Source: Cannabis sativa (taxonomy: Eukaryota; Streptophyta; Magnoliopsida; Rosales; Cannabaceae). From it: a DNA stretch of 64,000 nt. Made by a program: the position numbers and the translations under genes. The DNA lies in NCBI RefSeq assembly GCF_029168945.1, contig NC_083603.1:47812406-47876405 (forward strand). Direction: 5' to 3'. Below the pieces are notes generated by a model that saw nothing but the letters and a program-made list of their open reading frames with translations, ran no database searches and was not told the DNA's origin. Shown piece by piece: positions 20,136 through 32,283 of the stretch (the first letter of the stretch is position 1; each line of letters opens with the position of its first letter).

Positions 20136-22639
20136 AAATAAGATATTTATAATCATGTAATTTTAAATAGATATAAGATATTTTGCTAATTTTTTAAATT
20201 TTGTTATTTTATTTATTTAAATTACATTTAAAATTTGAAAAAGATATTTATTTATCTTTTCTAATTTTTTATTTAATTTTTATTTATAAAATAATATTTA
20301 AAATTTAAAAGTAGTTAGCAAATTTTTTGAAATGATATTTAGGTTGGTTGAAACCTAATTTTTCAAAAATTGTAGGTTTAATTTTAAATTTTTTTTTAAT
20401 TTTCGAATTTTTTCAATTTTTTTTTAAAAAATTTCAATTTTTTTTTTAATTATTTTCGAAATTAATTATTTAATTTAAAATTAAATAAATCCTACATCCA
20501 ACTATCCAGCTAACCCTGTTGCAGGAGTATGTGTTTTAGCTTGTTTGTAAGTTTTTAAAACCTATTATTACTTGATTGCAAATAGCCATGGTTAATTTTT
20601 GCCAGATCTAATGATCTGATGGCTCCCTTGGTCAAGATAATAATTTGTAACAGGTATAATTTACAATCTTCTTTCATCTGTGTATGACCTAGCAACATGA
20701 TAGGACCCATCCAAAGTGTGCCTGTATGAGCCTATGTGTTTAATTTTATTATAGATGCATATAGGTTAATGTTGCTAAAATAAATTATCATAGTTTTTGA
20801 TAGAATTTATTTAGGCCCATTTAGTTATTGGGCTTATTCAATTAATAACAGTTGTTCTTATTAAGGTTAAATTCCTCTCTTTTGGGCCTTGTGTGAGAGT
20901 TGGGAGCCATAGAAGTGGGTACGACATGCGAACCCGGCACCCCTCACACAAACCACCCCAATTGTGAAGGCCCATTTGCCTGATTTGAATGACTGTACTA
21001 GGTTAATTACACTAGTTTAACCTAATAAAATTGATTAGCAACATAATCAATTTCATTTATTTTGAAATTAATTTAAGAAAAATATAGTTTAAAGAATTTT
21101 TTTATTCTAAGCTAAACTATATGTATTTTCTTGTATTTAATTAAATATAGAATTATAACCATCTAGATTCTTTCTGGAGCTTAATTTAAATTTTTCATTA
21201 AATATTCCTATTTAAGTTGATATTTAGTTATCTACAACTAACCAACTTAAATCTGAATATCTTTTGAATTTCAAAATTTTAAAATTAAGTTGAGGAATTT
21301 TAGGCATTGGTTATTAAGATTCTTTAGATATTTTTTAAGTTAATATCTTTTCGAATATTAACTTAAAATGGAATATTTTCAAATTAAGTGGTTACAACTT
21401 AATTTTTTTGATATTTAATTAAATTTAAATTTGAAAATATTTAAGTTCTAGATTTTTTCTAGTACAACTTAAATTAGATATTTTTTTTTCAAATTTTGTG
21501 GAAAAGATACTTAGTCAAATAAGATATTTTCTAGATAGTTATTTCTAGACTACTTATTATTTCTAATATTAAATAGGAAAATATTATAAATTGTGAAATT
21601 AATTATTTATATTATTAATTTTGGTACAATTTATTTTAAGTATATTTTTCCTAGTATTAAACTAGAGATTAATAATTAAGCCTTCTCTACACTTAATTAT
21701 TTATTTCTTGAATTTAATACATTTAATTAATTTGAAAATTAAATATCTAAGTTGATTTTTATCATCATACTTAAATATTTCTTTTTCATGACATTTAATT
21801 AAATAGAAAATTATTTTTAGTTGAAATTTATTTTTTCAACTAAATTTAAATAATTTTCAAAATATATTTTTTCTTTATTTTATTAATCAATTTTCGAAAT
21901 TGCATTTCTTAAATGCTGGAATTTCGAATTTTATCTTGAAAAATAGATTAAGTTGTAAATTAATTATTTTAATTAATTCTTGGATCAACTTAAATCAATG
22001 ATTTTTTCATTTATTGATTAATTTAAAATAAATTGAATTAAAGTATATTATTAGAAATTGAATTAATTAGTCAAAGGAAAATCTAGATAGGTGATATTTT
22101 TGCTTGAAGTATTTTTCTAGTGTATTTAATTAAATAGAAAATTAATATTTAAGTTGATTTTCATCATCATACTTAAATATTTGTAATTTTTCTTATATAT
22201 TTAATTAAATAGGAAAATTATATTTTTTGTTGTAAATTAATTTTATTAATTAATTTTGGGCCAACATTAAATTAGAATAATTTTTCCAGGATTTATTCTT
22301 TATTTTAATATGCATTTTTTCGAAAATTGTATTCTTAAATACTTTAATTTTTCGAAATGCAATATATATTTATAGAAAATTAAATTTGAGTTGTAAATTA
22401 ATTTATATTAATTTTGTAACAACTTAAATTGAATATTTTTCTAAATATTTATTGGAAATTATTACTAAGATGGAAATAATTCATATTATTTCATATCCAT
22501 CTAAGTAAAATTTATAAATATTAAATTAAAATTTATATTTAGAATTTTTCATTCTAAATTGGAAATTTTAATTAAATAAATATATATTTAAAATAAATAG
22601 AATAAATAAAGAGAATAAAAGAAAATACAACTCTTTTTA

Positions 22640-23110
22640 AATAATGAGCTTTATTATCAAGAGACATTCGATCTCCATTATGGGTTTTACACCGCGTTTG
22701 TTTTAGTGAGTAATCCTCCCTAATGGAGGAACGTTCATTAGCAATTTCGCACCGTTTAACCTCGCATGATAAGTAGTTTGTAAGTGTTTTGTATGGTATG
22801 GATCACCCTAATGGTGGCGACCATACTTGACTTGCAAATTATGAAACAATGGTGGAAGCTCATAAGATAGAATTGCCTTGACTCTCGCCTAAACGGGACA
22901 ACGCTGAATTCCAATCTTGATCGAATAAAAGGTTGCTAGAATGTTTAACATTTTAGACAAGCTGACAACTCTATTCAATGAATGGTAGCTTTGACTCTCG
23001 CCTAAACGGGACACTGATATCAGTTTGTTGAAAACCTTGGAAATTATTTAGGATTGTAAGTTTTAGTATTTTCACTTGTCATTCCTACTTGCTATATGTT
23101 TATAATTTCT
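22640..23110 (+). promoter_or_regulatory. Conserved structured leader block of copia A
   Basis: This aligns closely with 37255-37725 of element B although the surrounding leader has diverged. It has a CCTCCCTAATGGAGG hairpin and two copies of GACTCTCGCCTAAACGGGAC (22880 and 22993). It sits just upstream of where gag begins in B. A role in RNA packaging or translation is an inference. Confidence 0.6.
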
Positions 23111-23594
23111 GAATTGTGTATGAATTTATATTGAACCATGTTATTTTCTGTTATTAAGCTGTAGTTTAATTTCGAATCTTCATTGTTGGTCTAACTTGGC
23201 TTGTTTATCTAATGAGATAAATCCCTAGTGGATTTTCACCATTAGACATACATAATAGTGTTAGATCTCGAAAGATAAATATTGTATATGCGACATCTAG
23301 CTGTTCATCAATTGATGACACCTTAGACTAGTATTTTTACGATATGAAACAAGAAGATTGTATAAATAAGATTACTTTGACTTTCGCTAATCGAAGCATC
23401 GTTGGATTCTTATTTTAAACGAAATTATCCTAATTCCTCTTAGCTTATTCATTTCGAATTAGCTTTAAAAACATATCATTGGATGAATGGTCTATAAATC
23501 ATTTCATGTCATTTTATATGACGCATATGATTATAATCCCGAAATTCTATTCCCAATTGATATAAATCCTCAATCTTAGAAATCTCCTACTTGT

Positions 23595-25800
23595 ATGGGC
23601 AAATCTGACTTAGAGTTTGTATTAGTAGTGCTGGTCCAAGATAGAATTACTCATAATATTTGGTATAAATTTAAGTCTTTGACTTTAATTTTAGAATCCA
23701 AACAGAAATTACTTTATATTTCTAATTCCAGATACAATACAGTTACACTTTCTCAAGTGTTTAATATCCATCTTCTATTAATGGATTCAAACTGTATGGA
23801 ATATGAGTTAGGTATTCTGTGACCAGGATCCACTTGCAGTATTCTAAGAACTCTTTGATGTAACTAAACCTATGTCATCAAAAGACATAACCGCATTTTT
23901 TTTAATCTATGGCATTTGTATCTTGTTCATAGTGGATTTGACAATATCAATCTCTGCAAAGAGTTAATATGCCTATATCCAGTGAAAGTAAGTTCATCTC
24001 ATTCGCAGATGGATGTACATTCAGGGGTGGATATGAGTTTTTCGTTGTATTCTTAAAACGATAACTCTAGATTATACCTTATGCAAAGAAATTTGAAATG
24101 TTTGAAAAATTTCATTAATTTCTAGCAATGGTTAAACACCATTAAGGTAAGTGGTTAAAGATCTTGCGAACTGATAGGGGTGGAGAAATAGTTAGTAGAT
24201 ATGCAGTTCAAAGATCATTAAATTGATTTTTTGAATTATATCCAAACTTACCTCCCCAGAAATTTCGAGTTGCATATTGATGATTAGTTACTAGTCGTTG
24301 CCTAAATCCTTCTATGGTAATACAATTTCAGAATGATGTAATGGTTGTATACTTAATGTAAATCATTACTAGATTCATGGATGACCTAATCAAAATCTTA
24401 AGAAAGGCTAGAACTGTTAACCATGGTTTGTTAGCTTTTCTAAGTGATTAGGGGTGGACCATCCCATTGTCAATAGATAAGAAAGTGTTTGTTCAAACAA
24501 ATACTACTTTTCTAAGAAAATGACTAAGTCTGAAAACAAGTAGCAAATAAAGGAGATATTTAATTCTTGATTCCAAAAATGTTCTATCATCTTATATGAC
24601 ATATGATGATCCCACTGCCTCTGTTGTCTTGTCACAACCAAAGAGGTTAATACCATTTAGTTTTCTTCGACATAATTCGCGGTACCTTGTCGTAGTGGGA
24701 GAGTTTCTAGGAACTCACCTTCTTATGACTTGGGAGACACTAGTGATTAAAATTCATTGTGAGTTTAAACAAGTAATGGATTGTCAAGATAAGAAACTAA
24801 GAAGAAAGCCTATAGAACTATGGTTTAATCCATTCACATGGAATAACCTAAAGTTTTCTATTACAAGGACATAAAAGGAAATTTTCGTTTATAAGTCTAT
24901 TCAATGGACTTAACAAAACTTCCTGTTCCTAGTATTACAGGTTTGAGTTTATCTAAACCTATGGCTTGTGGTATACCTGGTAATTACTTACTCTAATGCA
25001 AGCAACTTACTTTAGTAAAATGTCAAGCATTTTCTTTCTAATGGAAATCTATAGAAGCTTCACAACTTCTTAGGTATAGATTTTATTTATCTAAGGAAAA
25101 GTCTTAACTATTCCAAAAGATAAAGCCATGAAAGAATTTCTTATATCAACAAAGTGAGAGGTCTTAGATATGCTTTTGTATGCCTTAGACCGGACATCTC
25201 GCCGTTGAGTGGGAGTAATGAGTAGGTATCGATTAATCCGGGGAGAAGAACATTGGAAGACAATCAAGTAAATTTTAAGATTAAGAAGAGGAACTATATG
25301 TTAGTCTATAAGGGTGTGTTTAAAATTCTTAGACTACACCATATCAGATTTCGAAATTTGCCTATGTGCTAGTAAATCTTTCTGATAAGATGGTGGTTAC
25401 TCTGGGGGTGGAATAGTGATTTTGGAGAAGTGTAAAAACCTATCTGAATTCTCTAAGTCTACCGAGAGAGACCGAATGTTAAAGTCAGCAGGAAAGTTAC
25501 TTATTCAGTCTAAGGAAAGTTCTATACATCTTTGGCACCATTCCAAATTGCCTTAAACTACTAGTGTTAATTTCCTGATTAACCAAAAGTAGTTGCCAAA
25601 GGTATAGAATCCAGTATCCCAAGAGAGTAGACATATAGAGAGGAATTTCACATTATCAATGATTTTGTGATTAAAGGAAGAGTAATAGTGGAGAAAAGGT
25701 TGTGGTTAATTTAACCTTTCAGATCCTATTACGAGGAGTTTACTACTACTACCCTTGATTTGTATATCAAGGTGTTGAGATTATTTGAAACGCACCTTTT
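23595..25800 (+). pseudogene. Decayed copia pol relics of element A
   Basis: Short conserved fragments appear in pol order. A GAG_pre-integrase relic reads like LVHSGFDNINL (about 23930-23970). An integrase piece reads KILRTDRGGEIVSRYAVQ (about 24153-24210). Pieces matching the reverse-complemented pol fragment at 48260-49330 span about 24150-25060. An RNase H-like GGG stretch lies near 25395. Stops interrupt every frame. Confidence 0.6.
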
Positions 25801-25826
25801 GTTTTATATTGGTGCAAGTGGGAGTT

Positions 25827-27722
25827 TGTTGGGTTTTATGCCCTAAATAAAACTCATTTCAATATAATCTGATTTACTTATTAATATAGATCAGAAATAA
25901 CATTTAATGTTGCATGGTTCACATGATTTATTTCATGATTATATGTACATAATGTATAAATTCATCTGAAACCCTTTTCACATACTTGATCCTGTTTATT
26001 GTGTCGTCAACACATTGGAAAGTAAACATGACTATGTGAATAAAGTTTCCTAGATTTATCAGACATAGGGTTTTACTGATATGATAATCTACAACAAGAG
26101 TTTACTTGTATTTGGAGAAATACTATGTTCTTTCCGCAGCATTGGTTAAAGTAAAGCTCAGGTTGGATGCATGGAGTATGCATCGGAAGGGACCGATATT
26201 GAACTTTGACTTAGATTTATTAAACTTACCGTAATATCTATTCAAGTCAATATCGCCTAGTTGATCCTAGATCAAATGATCTTAATCCTAATATGATTAG
26301 GCTCAATCTTGAAAGGCTATTCGTGTTCTTTGATTTGTTAGTTAAGCCTACTTTTAGGTCAGGGTGATACGTACATTTTGGGAACACGGTAGTGCAATTG
26401 AGTGGGAGTGCTATCATAAACATGGAATCTATAGCTTCTATCTGGCGAATAGTAAGCAAAGGATGATCTCCTTCGAGCTTGACCAAACGAACATAAATGG
26501 TGGAGTACTCATTTCACATAAGCTGAAATATCATTTATACGGGGTCAAGTGTTTTAAGGAATAAATACATTGTAGGGTGTAACGGTAATTTAATCCCTTT
26601 TACAGTGTAGATCATTCATATAGAGGATCATTGATCACATTAGGATTATAACAATGGATAACTAATGATGTGTCTATATGGTGGAACATATAGAGCATTC
26701 TATATACTGAGAGTGCAATTCTAAGTTCTATGCGTGGATTCAACGAAGAATTAATAAGTTAGTGAATTTTAGTGCTAAATTCTTGATCTACTTATTGGAA
26801 GCTCGGTTATATAGACCCATGGTCCCCCCACTAGTTGAGATAATATTGCTTGTAAGACTCATGTAATTGGTTTTGATTAATCAATTATAATTCTCAAATT
26901 AGACTATGTCTATTTGTGAATTTTTCACTAAGTAAGGGCGAAATTGTAAAGAAAGAGTTTATAGGGGCATATTTGTTAATTATGATACTTTGTATGGTTC
27001 AATTAATAAATATGATAAATGACAATATTATTTAATAATTATTTATAGTTATTAAATAGTTAGAATTGGCATTTAAATGGTTGAATTTGAAAATTGGCGT
27101 TTTTGAGAAAATCGGTATGCGTAAAAGATAAAACTGCAAAATTGCAAAAAGTAAGGCCCAAATCCACTTGTATAGGGCTGGCCACTTTTGTAGGAAATTT
27201 AAACTGATTTTTTCATTATTTTAATGCCAAATAATTCAAACCTAACCCTAGTGGAATGCTATAAATAGATAGTGAAGGCTTCAGAAAATTGACACTAAAA
27301 TTTCTACACTTCTTCTGATTCAGAAAAACTGAGCCTTCTCTCTCCCTATCTTTAGTTGACCACTCTCTCTCTTCTTCCTTGATAATTTCAAAATCCTTAG
27401 TGTATGAGTAGTGCCCACACACATCAAGTGATACCTCAATCATAGTGAGGAAGATCGTGAAGAAAGATCATCAGCAAAGGAGTTTCAGCATCAAAGATTC
27501 AGAGAAAGAGATCCAGGTTCAGATATTGATAATGCTCTGCTATAGAAAGGAATCAAGGGCTAGATATCTGAACGGAAGGAGTCATTTAATTCCGCTGCAA
27601 CCAATGTAAGGTTTCTTTAACTTTATATGTGTTTATTTCATCGTTTTAGATAGTTCATATTTAGGATGTTAATAAACATACTTGTGAGTAGATCTAAGAT
27701 CCTGGTAAAATAAATTCCAACA
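25827..27722 (+). repeat. 3' LTR of copia element A
   Basis: 1896 bp, nearly identical to 17485-19379. Visible differences include AGAGCATTGG versus CGCAGCATTGG near 26137 and a small cluster near 27114. TATA box at 27259-27268. Confidence 0.95.
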
Positions 27723-27727
27723 TCCAC

Positions 27728-29403
27728 ATCTACCACTGTGCCCCCAGCATCTGCCACTGTGCCCCCAAGCTCTGCTCCACCCAATGACTCCGACTACCTC
27801 TTGTTGGCTAAGAGATTGGAGAAGGTAGAAGCGCAACAACTTGCGATTCTCACTGCCCAGACTGAGATGAAGGTTGACTTCAAGAGAAGTCAGAAAGAGA
27901 TGAAGAATCTTATCATGGATCAAATTGCGACCGTGATAAGTTTGTTACAGAAGCAGCCTTCGGAGCCGACACAACCATCAAGGCCGGCACATCAATCAGA
28001 CCGACACATCCATCAGACACGGCAGAGCCAGTCATTTTGCTGGGTGATACAGAATCTCAAGATGTGGAAGAGTTACAGGGGCCACCAGCTGGGGTGGACT
28101 TCTGCAGGGTTAGGCGAAAGCAGAAGCCAGTTTTCTTGAATGACTACACAGCTGGGAAGAAGAAACAACGACGTGGGCCCGTGGTAGTAGACACAGTGAA
28201 ACCGGCGGACTCCCGGCTGTTAAAATTTTTCCAGAAGTGGATCACTTATGCTAAGGACAACGACCGTCCTAGGGATGTTCACATTGGCGTAGCCACTCGA
28301 TCCTGGTTCGTGAAATTGATGGTGTTGAACGAATGGCTCGACGATGCTGTAAGTTATTTCTTAACAGAATTAATTTATTGTGTTTTTAAATGTTTGTGCG
28401 ACTTATATGCGATTTATATGCGATGTTTGCACTTTCTGTTAAATCTGTATATGCGACTTTTATGCGATTTATATGCGATGTTTGTGCGATTATTCATTAA
28501 TTTATGTATTATTTTTGCGACTTATGTGCGATTAACATGCGATTTTTGTGCGATTGTTGAAACAATTTTGGTAATTTCTTGTGCGATTTCCTGCGACATT
28601 TGTGCGAATTTTATGCGATATCTGTCTTACTGTTTTCTTTTGGAACACAGCAACTTGATGCCATGGCGCACTTATTGAGAAGAAGACGGACCCTGTACCC
28701 AGAAGTCTACACTCGAAAAGGTGTAGTTTTGGACACATCTGCTCCACAGATATTTGACATGTATTGGAATTTCTATGAGGGTGACAAGAGCAAGATGAAA
28801 TGGGATGAGGCCGTTATGAATTACGTGCAGGGGATACCGCACAGCTACTTGCCATGTTGGGAGAACCAGGATTACATATACTTTGTCTTGCACCTTCCCA
28901 AAGAGCGCCACTGGGTGGTAGTTGACAACTGGGAGATCATTGTATATGATTCTGATATCGGTGCCACCCCTGAGGAAGCCATGAAGTCATATTTGAAGCC
29001 TTACAGCGAGCTATTTGGGAATCTAATTCGAGCTAGCAGTTATTTTCCATACAATAATTATGTACATCCGGTGGACTTGGGCGATCTCAGTCAGCTGCTA
29101 CCCCTGCATTATAGACGAGCTACCTTTGAGGTTGCACCACAAACGGAGAGCAGGTGAATCTCTTTTTTTTTTTTATTTTAAGTAATTTATTTAATTTTGC
29201 ACTCCATTATGAATTACTTAACTTAACTGTTGCTAATATTTAGTAATTTTTTTATTTGTAGTGGCAATTGTGGAGTGTATGCCATGGAGTACATTGAGCA
29301 CTGCATGCTGGACCGGTCATTAGAGCATGTTAATGATGGTAACATGCTCACCTTTAGACATAGGTGGTGTGTGGACTTATTTTACCAGAACTTAACATGG
29401 TAG
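27728..29403 (+). pseudogene. MULE-encoded Ulp1-like cysteine protease, C-terminal half
   Basis: After copia element A, exon 3 resumes (27728-28349) with a Ser/Thr/Pro stretch, a coiled coil (LLAKRLEKVEAQQLAILTAQ) and, after a one-base deletion near 28000, EPVILLGDTESQDVEELQ. Intron 3 is 28350-28650. Exon 4 (28651-29153) holds the protease core HWVVVDNWEIIVYDSDIG, giving the His and Asp of the C48 triad. A 108-bp intron (29154-29261) precedes exon 5, which supplies the nucleophile in SGNCGVYAMEYIEH and ends with TAG at 29401-29403. Ulp1-family enzymes remove SUMO. All triad residues are present, so only the insertion and frameshifts disable it. Confidence 0.85.
28350..28650 (+). other. Intron 3 of MULE Ulp1-like gene, TGCGAT-rich
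   Basis: GTAAGT donor and TTGGAACACAG acceptor in phase 0. The 301 bp are dense in TGCGAY words on the sense strand. Confidence 0.8.
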
Positions 29404-29619
29404 TTTTTTTGTAGGTTTTTGTAATGTTATTCTTATACACACAAACTTTTGTAATTGTATTATAATCTCACCAAAATTATATATATCAAGTAAATTTAAA
29501 GCTATTTAAATTGTTCCTTGTATCAATTTCTTTATTTTTTTTTTATTTTTGATAAATACTGTCTTATTGTTATAACGGTAACTATGGGAAATGATTACAT
29601 CTTGAAAAACGATTCTGGT
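29404..29619. other. Convergent 3' region of the two MULE genes
   Basis: AT-rich 3' flank of the Ulp1-like gene. It has a long T run (29537-29550) and no ORF. Confidence 0.5.
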
Positions 29620-29895
29620 AAGAATCGCATAAAAATCGCTCATTAATTGCATAATATCGCCAAAAAAATACAGAACAAAACAAACTAAAAAATCAAGATC
29701 TTGTCAGTTGACATCGCACTAAAATCGCATAGTAATCGCATAATATTGTTAAAATCGCACTAAAAATACCATATGTCATACATCGCACAAACATCGCATA
29801 ATGTCGCATAGAAGTCGCTAAACATACCAACAAGTATTAATCTAGGAGAAAATCGCACAATATCGCATATAAATCGCACAATGTCACATATTGTT
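29620..29895 (-). repeat. Inverted copy of MULE intron 1 segment
   Basis: The reverse complement matches 15595-15862 with small differences. Shared landmarks include CTCCTAGRTTAATACT, GGTATGTTTAGCGACTT and GATCTTGATTTTTTAGTTTG. It lies 3' of the transposase gene and carries TGCGAT words in transposase sense orientation. Confidence 0.85.
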
Positions 29896-30064
29896 AAATA
29901 TTCATGCCATAGTCCTGTTAAACAACAACCAGCAATACAACACATATTCATTTAAATATTAGAGAAACAGTTCAAACTCGAGCTTTGCATGTAGCTCTGC
30001 TGTGCCCTGAACTGTGACATAGCAAACAATGACGAGGTTCCACTACCACCTGACCACTAGACGG

Positions 30065-32283
30065 TCAAAATTTCGTCGGTCTTCTACCTGCATTGCTCTT
30101 CCTAGGCCGACCTACTGGTTTTTTCTCCACTGGTACCCCGATTCTTATGTTCTTGATATGTTCCGGTAGTACCCACTCATCCTCCTCGCCAACAATATTA
30201 ATTGTGGCATCGTAGATCTTTTTCCACGTTTCTTTAGTGTAATATGGAGAGCAAAGTGTGTACACGCTCACATTCTGACTAACTGTTGCGGTACATGCAT
30301 GGGGACAAGGGATTTTGAGCGTTTGGAAAAGTCCGCAAGTGCATGTTCTCTCCACTAAGTTCACATCACCACCTCTCTCACCTTGAGGACTCGTACCGAC
30401 GTTGAATAATTGGGCACCATTACAAAGGACACTCCTGAACATACCATCTTTGTGTTGATCCTTTAAATCATTTTCAAAAGTAGTAGCCAAAGGAGTAGCG
30501 CACTTACTAGCCTTTTCGAGACAAGAAGCAAACCAATTTTGAAGTGTGAACCTGATGACGTCAGCCAAAATAGTTACTGGATATTTTCTGAATTCTTTTG
30601 TCACCTTGTTGAAGCTTTCGGCAGCATTGCTTGTCATTATGTTGTACCGATCGCCTCGACAAAAAAGACGAGCCCACTTTTCAAACCCTATTTGCTCGAC
30701 GTATGTAGCAATGGCAGGGTCCATCTGTTTCAGCACCTTAAAATGCCTATCACATTCCGTCTTGTTCCATGCGTAAGCTGCAAGCCATATTTGCTGGTTG
30801 CATACATCAGTCTTAAACTTGTGAACGACATTCATAGTAATATGCTTGAAGCATGCACAGTGGCATGCTTCTAGGAAAATAACATCAACAACATGTTCAA
30901 TGCTTTGATGCCTATCCGATATGAACATAAGATTTTCAACCTCACCAATGGCTTCCTTCAACTTTCGCAAGAAATACTTCCAAGAGTCATGATTCTCACT
31001 GTCAACAATTGCAAAGGCTACCGGAAACAATTGGTTGTTTGCATCGTACGCAACAGCAACTAACAATGTTCCTCCATACTTTGTCTTCATGAATGTTCCG
31101 TCGATACTAATCACAGGACGACAAAACTTAAATCCCTTCCTACAAGCATCGAGTGACCAGAAACAGTACTTGAACCGGTTATCCTTGCTGACGATGTCAG
31201 TAATAGTGCCTGGATTCTTCTGTTCCAGGATGTAGAAGTAACCATATAACTTCGTATAAGATTCTGCTGGAGTACCCCTCTTGTACATAACTGTCTTCTC
31301 TCTGCATCTCCAAGCTTTCTCATAACTCATCTTGATGCCATATTCATCAAACATATCCCTCTGTATGTCTTTTGCCTTGTAGTTAGATCCATCTGATGTG
31401 TACTTGTTCTTAATAATGTGACCAATGACCCACGGTGCTGCTTGCCGGTGATCAGAATGTCTAGAATCCAAGTTACATCTGTGTTCGTTGTGAAACACAG
31501 TAACCTCAAACATGTCACAAAGTGCCTCTTTCTTCCCCTTAATCTCCATTTACAATTTTCATCTTACAAGTAACGTAAAACACATCAGTGCCAGACTTAC
31601 TTAACATCCACTCAAAATTATTTTTCAGTGCATACCTTTCCACTACATTCTTCAATTCTTCCTTGTTTTTGTACAACTTGCCAAGATATATCTCCCCTGA
31701 AGGCGTACCACTAAGAGATGTTGTATACACATTATTTTCCTCTATGTATTCCCTTGTCCACACAAGAGGTTTGAATTTAGTAGAAACTTCAAATTCAGAT
31801 ACAGGAGCACTATCAGAAGGACCTGGCCGACTGCTACTAGTTCCTGGTGTTTGGCGATTCTCACTACGGGGGGGTCTTCTTTGTTGCTCTACTTGGTTGC
31901 TTGGAGTTAGTTCCATCCTCCGGGGAGGTACATCTGTAGCCACATCATCATCCACACCCAAATCAACCACAGGATCATTGTTGTAAAAGGGAGCATCGAA
32001 CTCATCTGAATGATGAAATTCGATACCCACTCTCTCATCATCTACATTAGTGGCAACTTGCTCGTCCAAACCAACCCCCAGATCAATTTATGGGACAAAG
32101 GTCCCAACAACACTTCTAGGGGTTACATTTCGGGGAGTCTGCTCCAAATTCACATTCTTCTTCACCTTAGTCACAAATAGTGGCAACAAGTTGTCCACAC
32201 TCATTATTGCCTTCATGCTCAAGAACACTCGTAGTTGACTATCTTTCACTAAAACCTCAGGTGGAAACTTAGTGCCTTTCATG
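30065..32283 (-). pseudogene. MULE transposase, main part (DDE domain and SWIM finger)
   Basis: The minus strand from 32283 encodes an acidic N-terminal region with a TAA stop at 32088-32090. Next come a DUF4371/FAR1-like DNA-binding segment (LGKLYKNKEELKNVVERYALKNNFEW), a break of frame at 31539-31560, and 494 open codons (31549-30065). Those contain the catalytic core (VISIDGTFMKTKYGG, AFAIVDSENHDSWKYFLRKL, LMFISDRHQSIEHVV, CHCACFKHI) and a SWIM zinc finger (CTCGLFQTLKIPCPHACT, about residues 410-430). This is the family organisation of MuDRA-like transposases. The 5' part lies beyond copia element B at 42398-43107. The stop and frameshift make it non-functional as it stands. Confidence 0.92.

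Larger units (their letters stand above)
17485..27722 (+). mobile_element. Non-autonomous copia-type LTR retrotransposon A (LARD-like)
   Basis: LTRs 17485-19379 and 25827-27722 differ at only a handful of positions by eye. An exact 5-bp target duplication, TCCAC, flanks it (17480-17484 and 27723-27727). A PBS-like TGGCCTCAGAGCC follows the 5' LTR (19382-19394) and a purine tract, AAGTGGGAG, precedes the 3' LTR. The 6.4-kb interior has a long AT-rich leader (19400-22640), a conserved block (22640-23110) and pol relics (23600-25800), but no open gag or pol. It interrupts exon 3 of the MULE Ulp1-like gene. Confidence 0.93.
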
